A stretch of DNA of 35,117 bases from G963674505 sp964575975. Lineage in GTDB: Bacteria; Desulfobacterota; Desulfobacteria; Desulfobacterales; SKZT01. The position numbers were made by a program, and so were the translations under genes. The notes under the pieces are model-generated. The model was not told the DNA's origin. It ran no database searches and worked only from the letters and a program-made list of their open reading frames with translations. This document shows, piece after piece, positions 23,038-32,100 of the stretch. Position 1 is the first letter of the stretch. Each line of letters starts with the position of its first letter. Location: assembly GCA_964575975.1 (NCBI GenBank), contig CAZNTU010000033.1:1-35117 (forward strand), read 5' to 3'.

Positions 23038-23940
23038 ATGCGAAAACTTTTCATGCTTTTAACGGCGGCATTTCTCGCCGCCGTTTTTTTTCAAGAGGGG
23101 CTCTGCGCGGACCGCGAGGTGATCGACAGCTTGGGACGCAAGGTCCGGATTCCCGAAAATCCGTCCAGGGTGGTTGCCCTTGCCCCAAGCCTGGCCGAGG
23201 TCGTGTTCGCCCTCGGCCAGGGGCACAGGCTGAAAGGAGCGACCCGGTTCAGCAACTATCCTTCCGAAGTGCGAAATTTGCCCAAGGTCGGTTCCTACGT
23301 GCATCTCGACCTGGAAAAGATCGTGGCGCTGAAGCCCGATCTCTGCATTGCCATCAAGGACGGAAACCCGTTGGCGGTGATCCGGCGGCTGGAGGGGCTC
23401 GGCGTTCCCGTTTACGCGGTAAGCCCGCAGAATCTTGGGGAAGTCGCCGACATGATTCTGGACCTCGGGGCGGTCCTGGACGCGTCTGATCGAGCCCGAG
23501 CGATCGTAGACGATATGAATCGCAGGATCGAGCATGTGAAATCAGTCGTCTCCAAAGCGTCGAATCGTCCGAAGGTCTTTTTCCAGATCGGAATGGCCCC
23601 CATCGTTTCCGTGGGCGACGATACCTTCATCAACGAACTTATCGACCTTGCCGGGGGCGTGAATCTTACTGCGGGAGAAACGACCTATCCCCGCCTGACC
23701 CGCGAAGAGGTGATATCCCTGGCGCCGGACGTGTTCGTCATCACTTCCATGGAAAGGGAGAAAACGTACGAGACGGCGAAAGCGGAATGGCAACGGTGGC
23801 AAAGCATCCCCGCCGTCAGGGATGACCGGATTTTCCTAGTGAATTCCGACATCGTGGACCGTCCGACACCGAGACTTGTGCAGGGTCTCGAGATGCTGGC
23901 CCGTCTCGTCCATCCGAAGCTGTTCGAGGAAGCGCAGTGA
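23038..23940 (+). CDS. ABC importer periplasmic binding protein (BtuF/cobalamin-iron-siderophore type)
   Basis: This 300-residue protein has a typical signal peptide (RKLFMLLTAAFLAAVFF, cleavage probably after GLCA near residue 24) and a class III binding-protein fold. It starts REVIDSLGRKVRIPENPSRV and continues through LAPSLAEVVFALGQGHRLKG, VGSYVHLDLEKIVALKPDL and PVYAVSPQNLGEVADMILDL to a C-terminal lobe with QIGMAPIVSVGDDTFINELI. This family carries cobalamin, heme or ferric siderophores. The ligand cannot be told from the sequence, and neither a TonB-dependent receptor nor a large leader able to fold as a cobalamin riboswitch is nearby. Its stop overlaps the permease GTG start (GTGA). 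Confidence 0.93.
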   Translation: MRKLFMLLTAAFLAAVFFQEGLCADREVIDSLGRKVRIPENPSRVVALAPSLAEVVFALGQGHRLKGATRFSNYPSEVRNLPKVGSYVHLDLEKIVALKPDLCIAIKDGNPLAVIRRLEGLGVPVYAVSPQNLGEVADMILDLGAVLDASDRARAIVDDMNRRIEHVKSVVSKASNRPKVFFQIGMAPIVSVGDDTFINELIDLAGGVNLTAGETTYPRLTREEVISLAPDVFVITSMEREKTYETAKAEWQRWQSIPAVRDDRIFLVNSDIVDRPTPRLVQGLEMLARLVHPKLFEEAQ

Positions 23941-24962
23941 ATTCGCCCTGCTCGAGTCTCGTGGCGAGAATCGCGACGGTATGTGTCGTTCTGTTCGCAA
24001 TCCTCCTGGCGAGCATGCTGTTGGGACTTGCGGCGGGATCGTCCTCGGAAGGCCTTGGGGAGGGTATGAAGGCCGTGTTTTCGACCGTATCGGACCAACC
24101 GTCGGAGAAGTACGAGATGGTTCGGACGATCATCTGGCAAATCCGTTTCCCGCGAGTGTTGGTGGCGGCGCTGGTGGGTGCGGCGCTTTCGCTGGGAGGC
24201 CTCGTTTTCCAGGCCCTGCTTCGAAACCCGCTGGCCGAGCCCTATATTCTGGGCATCTCGGGAGGTTCCGCCATCGGGGCGATCATCGGGATTCTCATGG
24301 GGCTGGCCAATTTTCCGGGGGTGGCGCTGACGTCCTTCGCAGGAAGCATGGGCGTTTTGGGCCTGGTATTAGTCCTGGCCTCGGGGCAATCGGTTTTGAA
24401 AAAAGACAGCCTGCTGCTTTCGGGAGTCATGGTCAACGCGTTTTGCTCCGCCGTTATCATGTTTCTCATCTCGCTGACCCAGGATTCCCGGATTCACAAC
24501 ATCCTGTTCTGGCTCATGGGGGACCTTTCGCTATCGGAATTGAGGCAGGCGGGGATTTTGGCGGCGACGGCGATTCCCTGTTTCGTGCTGATCTTCCTGC
24601 TGTCGGACAAGATGAATCTGATGCTGATGGGAAAGGACATGGCCCGTTCCATGGGAGTGAACATCAAGGCCGTGACGCTCGCGCTTCTGGTGACCACGTC
24701 CTTCATGGTCAGCTCCACGGTGTGCCAGGTCGGGCTGTTGGGGTTCGTTGGGCTCGTGATTCCGCACCTCCTAAGGCTCGTGCTGGGCCCCGACCACAGG
24801 GTCATGGTTCCGGCGTGCGTCATCGGGGGGGCGGCCTACATGACCGTCTGCGACCTGCTGGCCAGGACGCTCCCGGACCAGGGCGAAATTCCGGCGGGCG
24901 TCATCACCGCCATGATCGGCGCGCCGTTGTTCATCGTTTTGCTCAAGAGGTCCGGGTCGTGA
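23937..24962 (+). CDS. ABC importer permease (BtuC/FecCD family)
   Basis: This 341-residue inner-membrane permease has about ten hydrophobic segments. It carries the FecCD signatures RFPRVLVAALVGAALSLGG, FQALLRNPLAEPYILGISGG and the coupling-helix region GFVGLVIPHLLRLVLGPDHR that touches the ATPase. The start is GTG at 23937, in a GTGA overlap with the binding-protein stop; the same arrangement recurs at its own 3' end with the ATPase. This indicates tight translational coupling of the three subunits. The dimeric permease should pair with the ATPase encoded next. Confidence 0.95.
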   Translation: MNSPCSSLVARIATVCVVLFAILLASMLLGLAAGSSSEGLGEGMKAVFSTVSDQPSEKYEMVRTIIWQIRFPRVLVAALVGAALSLGGLVFQALLRNPLAEPYILGISGGSAIGAIIGILMGLANFPGVALTSFAGSMGVLGLVLVLASGQSVLKKDSLLLSGVMVNAFCSAVIMFLISLTQDSRIHNILFWLMGDLSLSELRQAGILAATAIPCFVLIFLLSDKMNLMLMGKDMARSMGVNIKAVTLALLVTTSFMVSSTVCQVGLLGFVGLVIPHLLRLVLGPDHRVMVPACVIGGAAYMTVCDLLARTLPDQGEIPAGVITAMIGAPLFIVLLKRSGS

Positions 24963-25819
24963 ACGAGGAAAAGCCGGAAAACGCCATGGAAGCAGATTCC
25001 CTAAACCACGGGTACGAGGAAAGGAAGGTTCTGAGGAACCTGTCGTTCGGCGTGCCCAAGGGCGGCTTTTTCATCGTGATCGGTCCGAACGGCTCCGGGA
25101 AGACGACCCTGCTGAAAGTGGCGTCCGGCATCGAAAGACCCGACAAGGGAACTCTAAAGATTCTGGGAAAGCCCGTCGAGCGCTATTCCCGGAAATCCCT
25201 GGCCAGGACCGTGGCGCTCGTTCCCCAGATGGCGGCCGTGGATTTTCCCTTCACCGCAAGGGAGGTGGTCGCGATGGGACGGTCTCCCCACAAGGGGTTG
25301 CTGGGATTGGACGACGCCCGCGACCGGGAGATCGCCGTGCAATCCATGGAATTCACCGGCGTGGAGCATTTGGCGGACAGAAAGCTCGACCAGTTGAGCG
25401 GAGGAGAGCAGCAGCGGGTTTTCATCGCCCGCGCCATATGCCAGGAACCGGAGGTGATCCTACTGGACGAGCCCACTGCGGCTCTGGACTTGGCGCACCA
25501 GGTGCGAGTCATGGATCTCATGGAGCGGCTTCAAAAGGAAAAGGGCGTGACCATAGTGATGGTGTCCCACGACATCAACCTGGCTTGTATGTACGCCCGA
25601 ACGCTGTTACTTTTGAAGGACGGCGAGATTGTCAGCATCGGTCCCCCGGAAAAGGTGTTGACTTTCGAGACGCTGGAGAAAGCCTACGGATGCACGATTT
25701 TGGTCGATCGGAGTCCCTTGGGCGACTTTCCCAGGGTTACGCCCGTGCCGAAACGGATCATCGAGGAAACTTTCCGGAAGTTTTCGTCGAAGAAAAACGG
25801 TTCGACGGAGCAAGTTTGA
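24959..25819 (+). CDS. ABC importer ATP-binding protein (BtuD/FecE-like)
   Basis: This 286-residue ATPase has every canonical motif: Walker A GPNGSGKTT, Q-loop LVPQ, signature LSGGEQQR, Walker B VILLDEPT, D-loop and H-loop MVSHD. A C-terminal extension of about 40 residues (SPLGDFPRVTPVPKRIIEE) is typical of cobalamin/siderophore importers. The GTG at 24959 overlaps the permease stop by four bases (GTGA). Much longer open sequence upstream in this frame is the shadow of the permease gene. The stop is directly followed by radA (TGA then ATG at 25820), so radA may be cotranscribed although functionally unrelated. Confidence 0.95.
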   Translation: MNEEKPENAMEADSLNHGYEERKVLRNLSFGVPKGGFFIVIGPNGSGKTTLLKVASGIERPDKGTLKILGKPVERYSRKSLARTVALVPQMAAVDFPFTAREVVAMGRSPHKGLLGLDDARDREIAVQSMEFTGVEHLADRKLDQLSGGEQQRVFIARAICQEPEVILLDEPTAALDLAHQVRVMDLMERLQKEKGVTIVMVSHDINLACMYARTLLLLKDGEIVSIGPPEKVLTFETLEKAYGCTILVDRSPLGDFPRVTPVPKRIIEETFRKFSSKKNGSTEQV

Positions 25820-27181
25820 ATGAAGAAGAACGAGAAAACGGTTTTCGTCTGCCAGGAATGCGGTCACCAGTTTCCCAAGTGGATGGGCAAATGCCCGGAC
25901 TGCGGCAAGTGGGACTCGCTGGTGGAGGAGTCCGTTCGGGACCGCGCCGTCGCGTCGGGGAAGTTCGCGGTGGTGCGAAACGAACCGATACCCATCGATT
26001 CCGTCGAGCTGGACGAGGACAACCGGATCACGACCGGGGTGGGCGAGTTCGACCGCGTGCTGGGCGGAGGAATGGTGCCTGGGTCCATCGTCCTGATCGG
26101 GGGGGACCCGGGAATCGGAAAGTCCACGCTGATGCTCCAGGCCCTGCACGGGCTGGCCAACGCGGGCTTGAATGTCCTGTACGTTTCCGGAGAGGAGTCG
26201 GTCAACCAGATTTGTCTTAGAAGCAAGCGGCTGAAGACCCTGTCTCCGAGTTTGTTCGTGGTGGCCGAGGTGGAATTGGAAGCCATTTTTCAAATGCTGG
26301 AGAAAATGCGGCCGCAAGTGCTGGTGATCGATTCTATCCAGACCATGTTCAACGCGGATCTTTCCTCTCCGCCGGGTTCGGTCAGCCAGGTGCGGGAGTC
26401 CGCCATGCGTCTCATGCTCATGGCCAAGAAGACCAACATCCCGACTTTCCTGGTGGGGCACGTCACCAAGGAGGGGGCCATCGCGGGGCCGCGCATCCTG
26501 GAGCACATGGTCGACACGGTCCTGTATTTCGAGGGGGACCGCAACCATATGTTCCGGATATTGCGGGCGGTGAAGAACCGTTTCGGGTCCACGAACGAGA
26601 TCGGCGTGTTCGAAATGAAGGAGAAGGGATTGGACGAGGTCGCGAATCCCTCGGCCGTTTTCTTGTCCGAAATGCCCGAGAGTTCGGCCGGCTCGGTCGT
26701 GACGGCGAGCATGGAGGGCACTCGACCCATATTGGTGGAATTGCAGGCGTTGGCCGCGGCTGCGGGTTACGGCACCCCCCGGCGGACCGTGCTCGGCTTG
26801 GACCACAACCGCGTCGCCCTGCTCGCCGCCGTTTTGGAGAAGAAACTGGGCATGCATCTCGCGGGCCACGACATATTCATGAACGTGGCGGGAGGGGTGA
26901 GGATAGACGAACCCGCCGTGGATCTTGCCGTCGTGGCGGCCATCGCCTCCAGTTTTCTGGACCGGCCGGTCCCGGAAAGAAGCGTCGTCCTTGGCGAAGT
27001 CGGCTTGACCGGGGAAATCCGGGCCGTCAGCCACGCGGAACACCGCGTGTCTGAAATCGTGAAAATGGGGTTTGTCCGCTGCGTGCTTCCGGAAAACAAT
27101 CTGAAGCGCATGTCGAGGCCCGACGGCGTTTCTCTCGTCGGCGTTAAAAGTCTGTCCGAGGCCATGGATTATCTTTTCTGA
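25820..27181 (+). CDS. radA: DNA repair protein RadA (Sms)
   Basis: This 453-residue RadA has its complete layout: a zinc finger with C11, C14, C25 and C28 (CQECGHQFPKWMGKCPDCGK), a RecA-like core with Walker A GGDPGIGKST at 94-103, the RadA-specific KNRFG at 252-256 and a Lon-like C-terminal domain (about 290-453) with AGGVRIDEPAVDLAVVAAIA. RadA acts as a helicase that drives branch migration of recombination intermediates. The start is fixed by homology and by coupling: its ATG begins one base after the preceding TGA. Length and motifs are normal. Confidence 0.98.
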   Translation: MKKNEKTVFVCQECGHQFPKWMGKCPDCGKWDSLVEESVRDRAVASGKFAVVRNEPIPIDSVELDEDNRITTGVGEFDRVLGGGMVPGSIVLIGGDPGIGKSTLMLQALHGLANAGLNVLYVSGEESVNQICLRSKRLKTLSPSLFVVAEVELEAIFQMLEKMRPQVLVIDSIQTMFNADLSSPPGSVSQVRESAMRLMLMAKKTNIPTFLVGHVTKEGAIAGPRILEHMVDTVLYFEGDRNHMFRILRAVKNRFGSTNEIGVFEMKEKGLDEVANPSAVFLSEMPESSAGSVVTASMEGTRPILVELQALAAAAGYGTPRRTVLGLDHNRVALLAAVLEKKLGMHLAGHDIFMNVAGGVRIDEPAVDLAVVAAIASSFLDRPVPERSVVLGEVGLTGEIRAVSHAEHRVSEIVKMGFVRCVLPENNLKRMSRPDGVSLVGVKSLSEAMDYLF

Positions 27182-27195
27182 GGACGCCAACAGCC

Positions 27196-27225
27196 TTGAC
27201 TTCCCCTTGAAACCTCGAATATAAG
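27196..27225 (+). promoter_or_regulatory. Predicted promoter overlapping the rlmE start
   Basis: TTGACT at 27196-27201 and TATAAG at 27220-27225 are 18 bases apart (5 of 6 matches each to the consensus boxes). The -10 box ends only four bases before the rlmE ATG, so a transcript from it would begin at or near the start codon and be almost leaderless. AAGGTG also overlaps here as a possible ribosome site for a longer transcript from radA. Confidence 0.4.
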
Positions 27226-27229
27226 GTGA

Positions 27230-27838
27230 ATGAAAATTAAAAAGAAACGTAACACGTGGGAGGATCATTACTCCCGCAAGGCGAAAAAGGAAAATTTTCC
27301 GGCTCGCTCGGTCTACAAGCTCCAAGAGGTTCAGACGAAATTCAAGATCGTGAAAAAGGGCGATTCGGTGTTGGACCTGGGGTGCAATCCCGGATCGTGG
27401 CTTCTGTACGCGGCAGAATTGACGGGCCACAAGGGTTTCGTCGCGGGACTGGACCTGAAGCCGATCAAAGTGGCTCTTCCGCCGAACGTGAAGGTGCTTG
27501 CGGGGGATATCCTGGAGGACGGTCCCGGTTTGTTGAATTCTTTGGAGAAAAGGTTCGACGTCGTTCTGAGCGACATGGCGCCGTCCACTACGGGGCACAG
27601 GGAGACGGATTCCTACAGGTCCTTCGAGTTGTGCGGCGCGGCGCTCGACATCGCGCGAAACTTGTTGGTTCCGGGCGGCAATTTCGTCTGCAAGATTTTT
27701 CAAGGCGCGGAGTTCAAGGAGTTTTCGGACCGGGTATCGGAAATTTTCAAGACGAAAAAAATCTTCAAACCTCAAAGCAGCCGGAAGGGCAGCAAAGAGA
27801 TTTACGTGATCGGATTGGGAAAGAAACAGGAGGGCTGA
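27230..27838 (+). CDS. rlmE: 23S rRNA (uridine-2552-2'-O)-methyltransferase RlmE (FtsJ/RrmJ)
   Basis: This 202-residue enzyme methylates the ribose of U2552 in the peptidyl-transferase A-loop of 23S rRNA. It carries the SAM-binding DLGCNPGSW at 49-57 and the catalytic K-D-K-E set: K30 (RSVYKL), D115 (LSDMAP), K155 (FVCKIFQG) and E190 (SKEIYVI). The basic N-terminus KIKKKRNTWEDHYSRKAKKE is typical of the family. It lies 48 bases after radA and two bases before yebC, so rlmE and yebC are probably cotranscribed. Confidence 0.97.
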   Translation: MKIKKKRNTWEDHYSRKAKKENFPARSVYKLQEVQTKFKIVKKGDSVLDLGCNPGSWLLYAAELTGHKGFVAGLDLKPIKVALPPNVKVLAGDILEDGPGLLNSLEKRFDVVLSDMAPSTTGHRETDSYRSFELCGAALDIARNLLVPGGNFVCKIFQGAEFKEFSDRVSEIFKTKKIFKPQSSRKGSKEIYVIGLGKKQEG

Positions 27839-27840
27839 AC

Positions 27841-28587
27841 ATGTCAGGTCATAGCAAATGGTCTACTATTAAACATAAGAAGGGCGCCGCGGACGCGAAG
27901 CGCGGCAAGGTATTCACCAAGTTGATCAAGGAGATCACGGTCGCGGCCCGCATGGGCGGCTCGGGGGACTTGAACTCGAACCCCAGGCTGAGAGCCGCCG
28001 TCCTGGCCGCGAAAGCCGAGAACATGCCCAAGGACAACATCGAGCGGGCGATTAAAAAAGGAACCGGCGAACTCGAGGGCGTCAACTACGAGGAAAGCGT
28101 TTACGAGGGATACGGCCCCGGCGGCGCCGCCGTGCTGGTCGAATCCCTGACGGACAACAAGAACAGGGCCGTGGCCGACATTCGCCATATCTTCGCCAAA
28201 TGCGGCGGAAACATGGGCGAGAACGGCTGCGTCTCCTGGATGTTCAGCAAGAAGGGCTATTTCGCCGTCGACAAGGGCGCGGTCGAAGAGGACAAGCTCA
28301 TGGAGGTCGCCTTGGAGGCGGGTGCCGAGGATGTCAAGGAGGACGACGGCGTGTGGGAGGTGATCACGGCCCCTGCCGATTTCGAAACGGTCAGGGAAGC
28401 CCTGGACGGCGCCTCCATTCCGTACGGCGACCAGGAAGTGACCATGCTTCCGCAAAACACCACCTCCCTTCAGGGCAAGGAAGCCGAACAGATGATCCGC
28501 ATGATGGACTTGCTGGACGACTGCGAAGACGTTCAGAAGGTCTACACGAACGCGGACATTCCGGACGAGATCGTGGACGCGGCGTAA
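27841..28587 (+). CDS. yebC: YebC/PmpR-family (TACO1) translation or transcription factor
   Basis: This 248-residue protein shows the family start SGHSKWSTIKHKKGAADAKR and the conserved blocks NMPKDNIERAIKKGTGEL, YEGYGPGGAAVLVESLTDNK, FAKCGGNMGENGCVSWMFSK and LLDDCEDVQKVYTNADIP. Members are described as DNA-binding regulators and, more recently, as ribosome-associated factors that relieve stalling at proline-rich stretches. The start codon follows rlmE by two bases with GGAGGGC upstream. In many bacteria ruvC-ruvA-ruvB follow this gene; here the neighbourhood breaks off into decayed restriction-type genes. Confidence 0.97.
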   Translation: MSGHSKWSTIKHKKGAADAKRGKVFTKLIKEITVAARMGGSGDLNSNPRLRAAVLAAKAENMPKDNIERAIKKGTGELEGVNYEESVYEGYGPGGAAVLVESLTDNKNRAVADIRHIFAKCGGNMGENGCVSWMFSKKGYFAVDKGAVEEDKLMEVALEAGAEDVKEDDGVWEVITAPADFETVREALDGASIPYGDQEVTMLPQNTTSLQGKEAEQMIRMMDLLDDCEDVQKVYTNADIPDEIVDAA

Positions 28588-28602
28588 GGTCGGGCTGGCT
28601 CT

Positions 28603-28623
28603 GCCGGCGGTTTCGCCGTCGGC
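28603..28623. other. Stem-loop after yebC, no T-tract
   Basis: GCCGGCGG at 28603-28610 pairs with CCGTCGGC at 28616-28623 (seven Watson-Crick pairs and one G-U) around a five-base loop. It sits 15 bases past the yebC stop and could stabilise or end the transcript, but no run of T follows. Confidence 0.4.
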
Positions 28624-29145
28624 TTGGGCGCTCGAATGCCAGGACGGACTGCAATTGGCCCCGTTCCACAGACCTGGGACGTATTCAATCTCGACGCATT
28701 TACGGAACCGAACCATCCAATATGTCGCGAAATCGTACAAGTTGACCCAAACGTAGATGATGGCGTGCCCGTCCTTGCGATCAAGAACATCAATACTGAC
28801 TACCAAACTGACATTCGTAGGTGCGCCTCTGAAGTTGACCGACTCTGTGCCAGGAGTCGAGTCAGGGGTGGAGATGTCCTTATGTCTGTAAAGGGGACGA
28901 CGGGCCGAGTGGGGATAGCGCCTGATCGGCTGACCGAAGGCGCGTATCTGAAACGGGCCGCCGTGCCGCTGTTTCATCCCGACCCCGGGAAGTTCGTCAC
29001 GGGGGCGTCGGTGAAAATCGGCTTTTTCGAAAGCAACAGCGAGTTGCGTTTTCACGACGAGATTCAGGGGAATTTGTTCGCGCAAGTTGATCGGACGATG
29101 GACCTGTTGCTGACCAAGTACTTGTCCAAGGCGGCAGGGTTCTAA
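28624..29145 (+). pseudogene. Fused remnants: HsdS specificity-subunit fragment plus AlbA_2/Schlafen-type fragment
   Basis: One open frame of 173 codons joins pieces of two unrelated genes. Residues about 5-101 look like the start of a type I restriction specificity subunit (VPQTWDVFNLD, VPVLAIKNIN, GGDVLMSVKGTTGRVGIAPD). Residues about 102-168 match the middle of AlbA_2 (Schlafen-like, RecG-related) proteins: LTEGAYLKRAAVPLFHPDPG, KFVTGASVKIGFF, GNLFAQVDRTMDLLLTKYL. The second part stops early (SKAAGF) where the family continues for another 150 or more residues, and no N-terminal AlbA_2 domain or complete HsdS is present. AlbA_2 genes commonly lie within type I restriction loci, so a deletion inside such a locus explains the join. 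There is no good ribosome site; translation is doubtful. Confidence 0.75.
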
Positions 29146-29184
29146 GAACGTCTCCACGACGACCGCCATGGACGCTTCGCGCTC

Positions 29185-32100
29185 CTAATCTTCCGCTTCT
29201 CCCAACGCCCGATCCAATGCTTTCAGCAAGTCGTTTTTTTGGTAAGGCTTGCATAGGAAGACCCAACCCGCATCGGCACGGGCGCCTTCCAAAGTTCGCG
29301 ACTCGTCCCAGCTGCTGGTGAGGATCATCGGGACATCCGGCATTCGCCGCCGCAAGTCCTCGACCTCGATCCAGCCCTGTTCCAACCGGGGGCCAAGATC
29401 GAGGAGGGCGCAACGCACTTGGTGGTCCCTTTCGCGAAGTACGGCCAAGGCTTCGGGGTAGTTTTCGGCCCCTCGTACGTCGTAACCGAGTCGCCGTAGC
29501 ATCGTCTCGGCTGTCTGGCGCACCCTCGGGTCGCTGTCCACGAGCAGGATCTGGCCGCCTGGGGAAGCCCGTCGCTCCGACGGCGCCGGCGAGGGAAGGG
29601 GGCTGGCGGCGACCGGCTCTCCGCAGACGGGCCAGAAGACCCTGAAGACCGTTTCTTTCCCGGGGGCACTGGAGACCGAGACCGCTCCAGAGCTGGCGCG
29701 CATCATGCCCAGTACCACGGGCAACCCGAGTCCGCGACCGGTCTGCTTGGTGCTGTAGAACGGGTCGAAGAGATTGCCGCGTTCCGCCTCCGTAATTCCG
29801 CAGCCATTGTCGGCCACCTCCAGGCAGGCGTACGCGACATCATGGGGCTCGAAATCGAGGGGAAAGAGCAATTGTCCTCGAAGGTCCGCGCCGGCCACGG
29901 TCTGTAGCGAGACGCGGATAGTGCCGGACCCGTCGCCGATGGCCTCCGCGGCGTTGGTCACAAGTCGAGCGAGGACATCTCTTACCCGGTCGGAGTCGGC
30001 CCGGATCGCCGGCCTGCGGGAAGGGAGTTCGAGGGCCAGCGATACACCCGGTCGTGCGATGGCCCGACGCAGCGCGGGAACAAATTCGACCAGGCGGTCG
30101 GCCAAGTCCAGCAGTCCCGGTTTTGCGGGCGTCATTCCGAGATAGGTCAACATCGTCTGGCTGATGCTCGCCAAGCGTCGTGCTCCGGCCGTGGCCTCGG
30201 ACAGGTAGGCCTGCACGGGCGATTCGAAGTCCAGTTCCTCGTCGGCCAACTCTAAGTTGCCAAGGACCACCGCCAGATAGTTGTTGAAGTGGTGGGCGAT
30301 GGCCCCGGCCATCCGCTCCATGCTCTCCGCTTTGTTGGCTTGCTGGATGCGACGTTCCAGGGCGAGGCGCTCCTCCTCGCCGCGTTTTCTTTCGATCGCG
30401 TAACTGATCGTGCCTCCCACGAATTGCAGCAATGATCGATCGTCGTCGGTCCATTCACGAAGGTCGCGCACCGCGTCGAAACCGAGAAAGCCGATCAAGC
30501 GGCCCGATGTTTGCGTGGGTACCGCAATGAGGGAACGGATGCCTTGCTCGCTGAAATGGTCGCGTTCCCGGTCAGCCTCGGGGGGCAGGGCGGATACGCG
30601 CGGGACATGGATGAATTCTCGTTTCCGGATTCGTTCGGCGAACCACGGCAGTTCTTTTTCCGGCTGGATTCCCTTGAGATTGGCGATCTGCGGTTCGATT
30701 CCGTCGGCGTGCCATTCGTGGGTGTTGTCCATGCGGGTGTCGCCGTCTTTGAACTGAAAGACGTATGCGCGGTCGGCGCCGGTGAAGTTTCCGAGGGATG
30801 CCAAGGCGCGGTCTATGGTCGAATCGACGTTCGCTCCGCTTGCGCCGGCGAGGTCCGAAGCGATTCGGCCCACCAGCCTTTCGAAATCGACACGGTAGCG
30901 CAAGTCCGCTTCGGCTTTTTTCCGCTCGGTGATGTCCGTGCCGGCGCAGACCACGAATTCCACCCGGCCCTGCATATCCAGCCTGGGAGTCTTGGTGATG
31001 CGAATCAGGCGCTGCCGGTCTTGTGCGTCGGGGATCCACTCCTCGGTCTGGACCGGCCGGCCGGTTTCGAAGACTTCGATGTTGCCGGCCCGGCAGACTT
31101 CGGCCACTTTCGGGGAAAGAAAGTCCTCGAGTTTTTTATATGCGATTTCGCGGGGGTGAAACCCTAGAAAGTCGGCATGGGCACGGTTGACCGCGCCGTA
31201 GGTTTCGATGTCGGAAAGGTACCAGACCTGCGCGTCTATGGTGTCCAGGAGCAGGTGACGTTCTTCGGACTTTTTTCGCATCAGGGCTTCGGTGCGCAGC
31301 CGTTCGGTCTGGTTCCGGGCAATGGACAAGGCCAAACGTTTGCCGTCGAGTTCGAAAGTGCGCACATGGCTCTCGACGGGGATCAGGCGGCCGTCTCGCG
31401 CAATGTGCTCGGTTTCGAACAGGGCGCTGCCGGTGGTCGCGATTTTCCGCCGCACCGTTTCCAGTTCCCGATAGGCATCCTTGGGGGCGATGTCCTGCGG
31501 CCGGAGGTCCATCATCTCCTCGCGGGAGTACCCGAGCCGCGAACAGGCCGCCGAGTTGGCGGCGACGAACTTTCCAGGCCTTCCTTCGCCGTCGATTTCG
31601 TGGACCAGGATGGCGTCGTTGACGCTTTCGAAAAGAGCGCGATAGTACGCCTCGCTGCTCCGGCAATGTCGAGTTCGCTCCTCGAGCCGGTCTTCGATCC
31701 GCAGAAATGCCCGCTCCCGGCATGCCTGGGCGCAAATTTCCACCAAGGAAGCCGGATCGAACGGCTTGCGCAGATAGGCGGCGGCTCCATGGCGCATCCA
31801 GGCAAGAGCTTGGTCCGGGCGAGGGTCGGCGGCAATCACGACAGGGACGCATTCCGGATGATCGTCTCGCAGAAGCCGCAGCAGGCGGTTCAACCGTCCA
31901 TCGGACGAATCGAAATCGAGGGCCGCCAACTCGAAAGCGGTCTGCGCCAAGGAATTGCGGGCGGCTTCAAGGCTATCCGCCGTGGAGGACTCGTAGCCGT
32001 TGGCCGCGAAGATCCGGGCCAGGACAAGGGATGTCGCCCGATTTCCTCCCACGACCAGAACCCGGGGAAGCGCCTGCACGCTGCGGCCTTCGAGCAGAGC

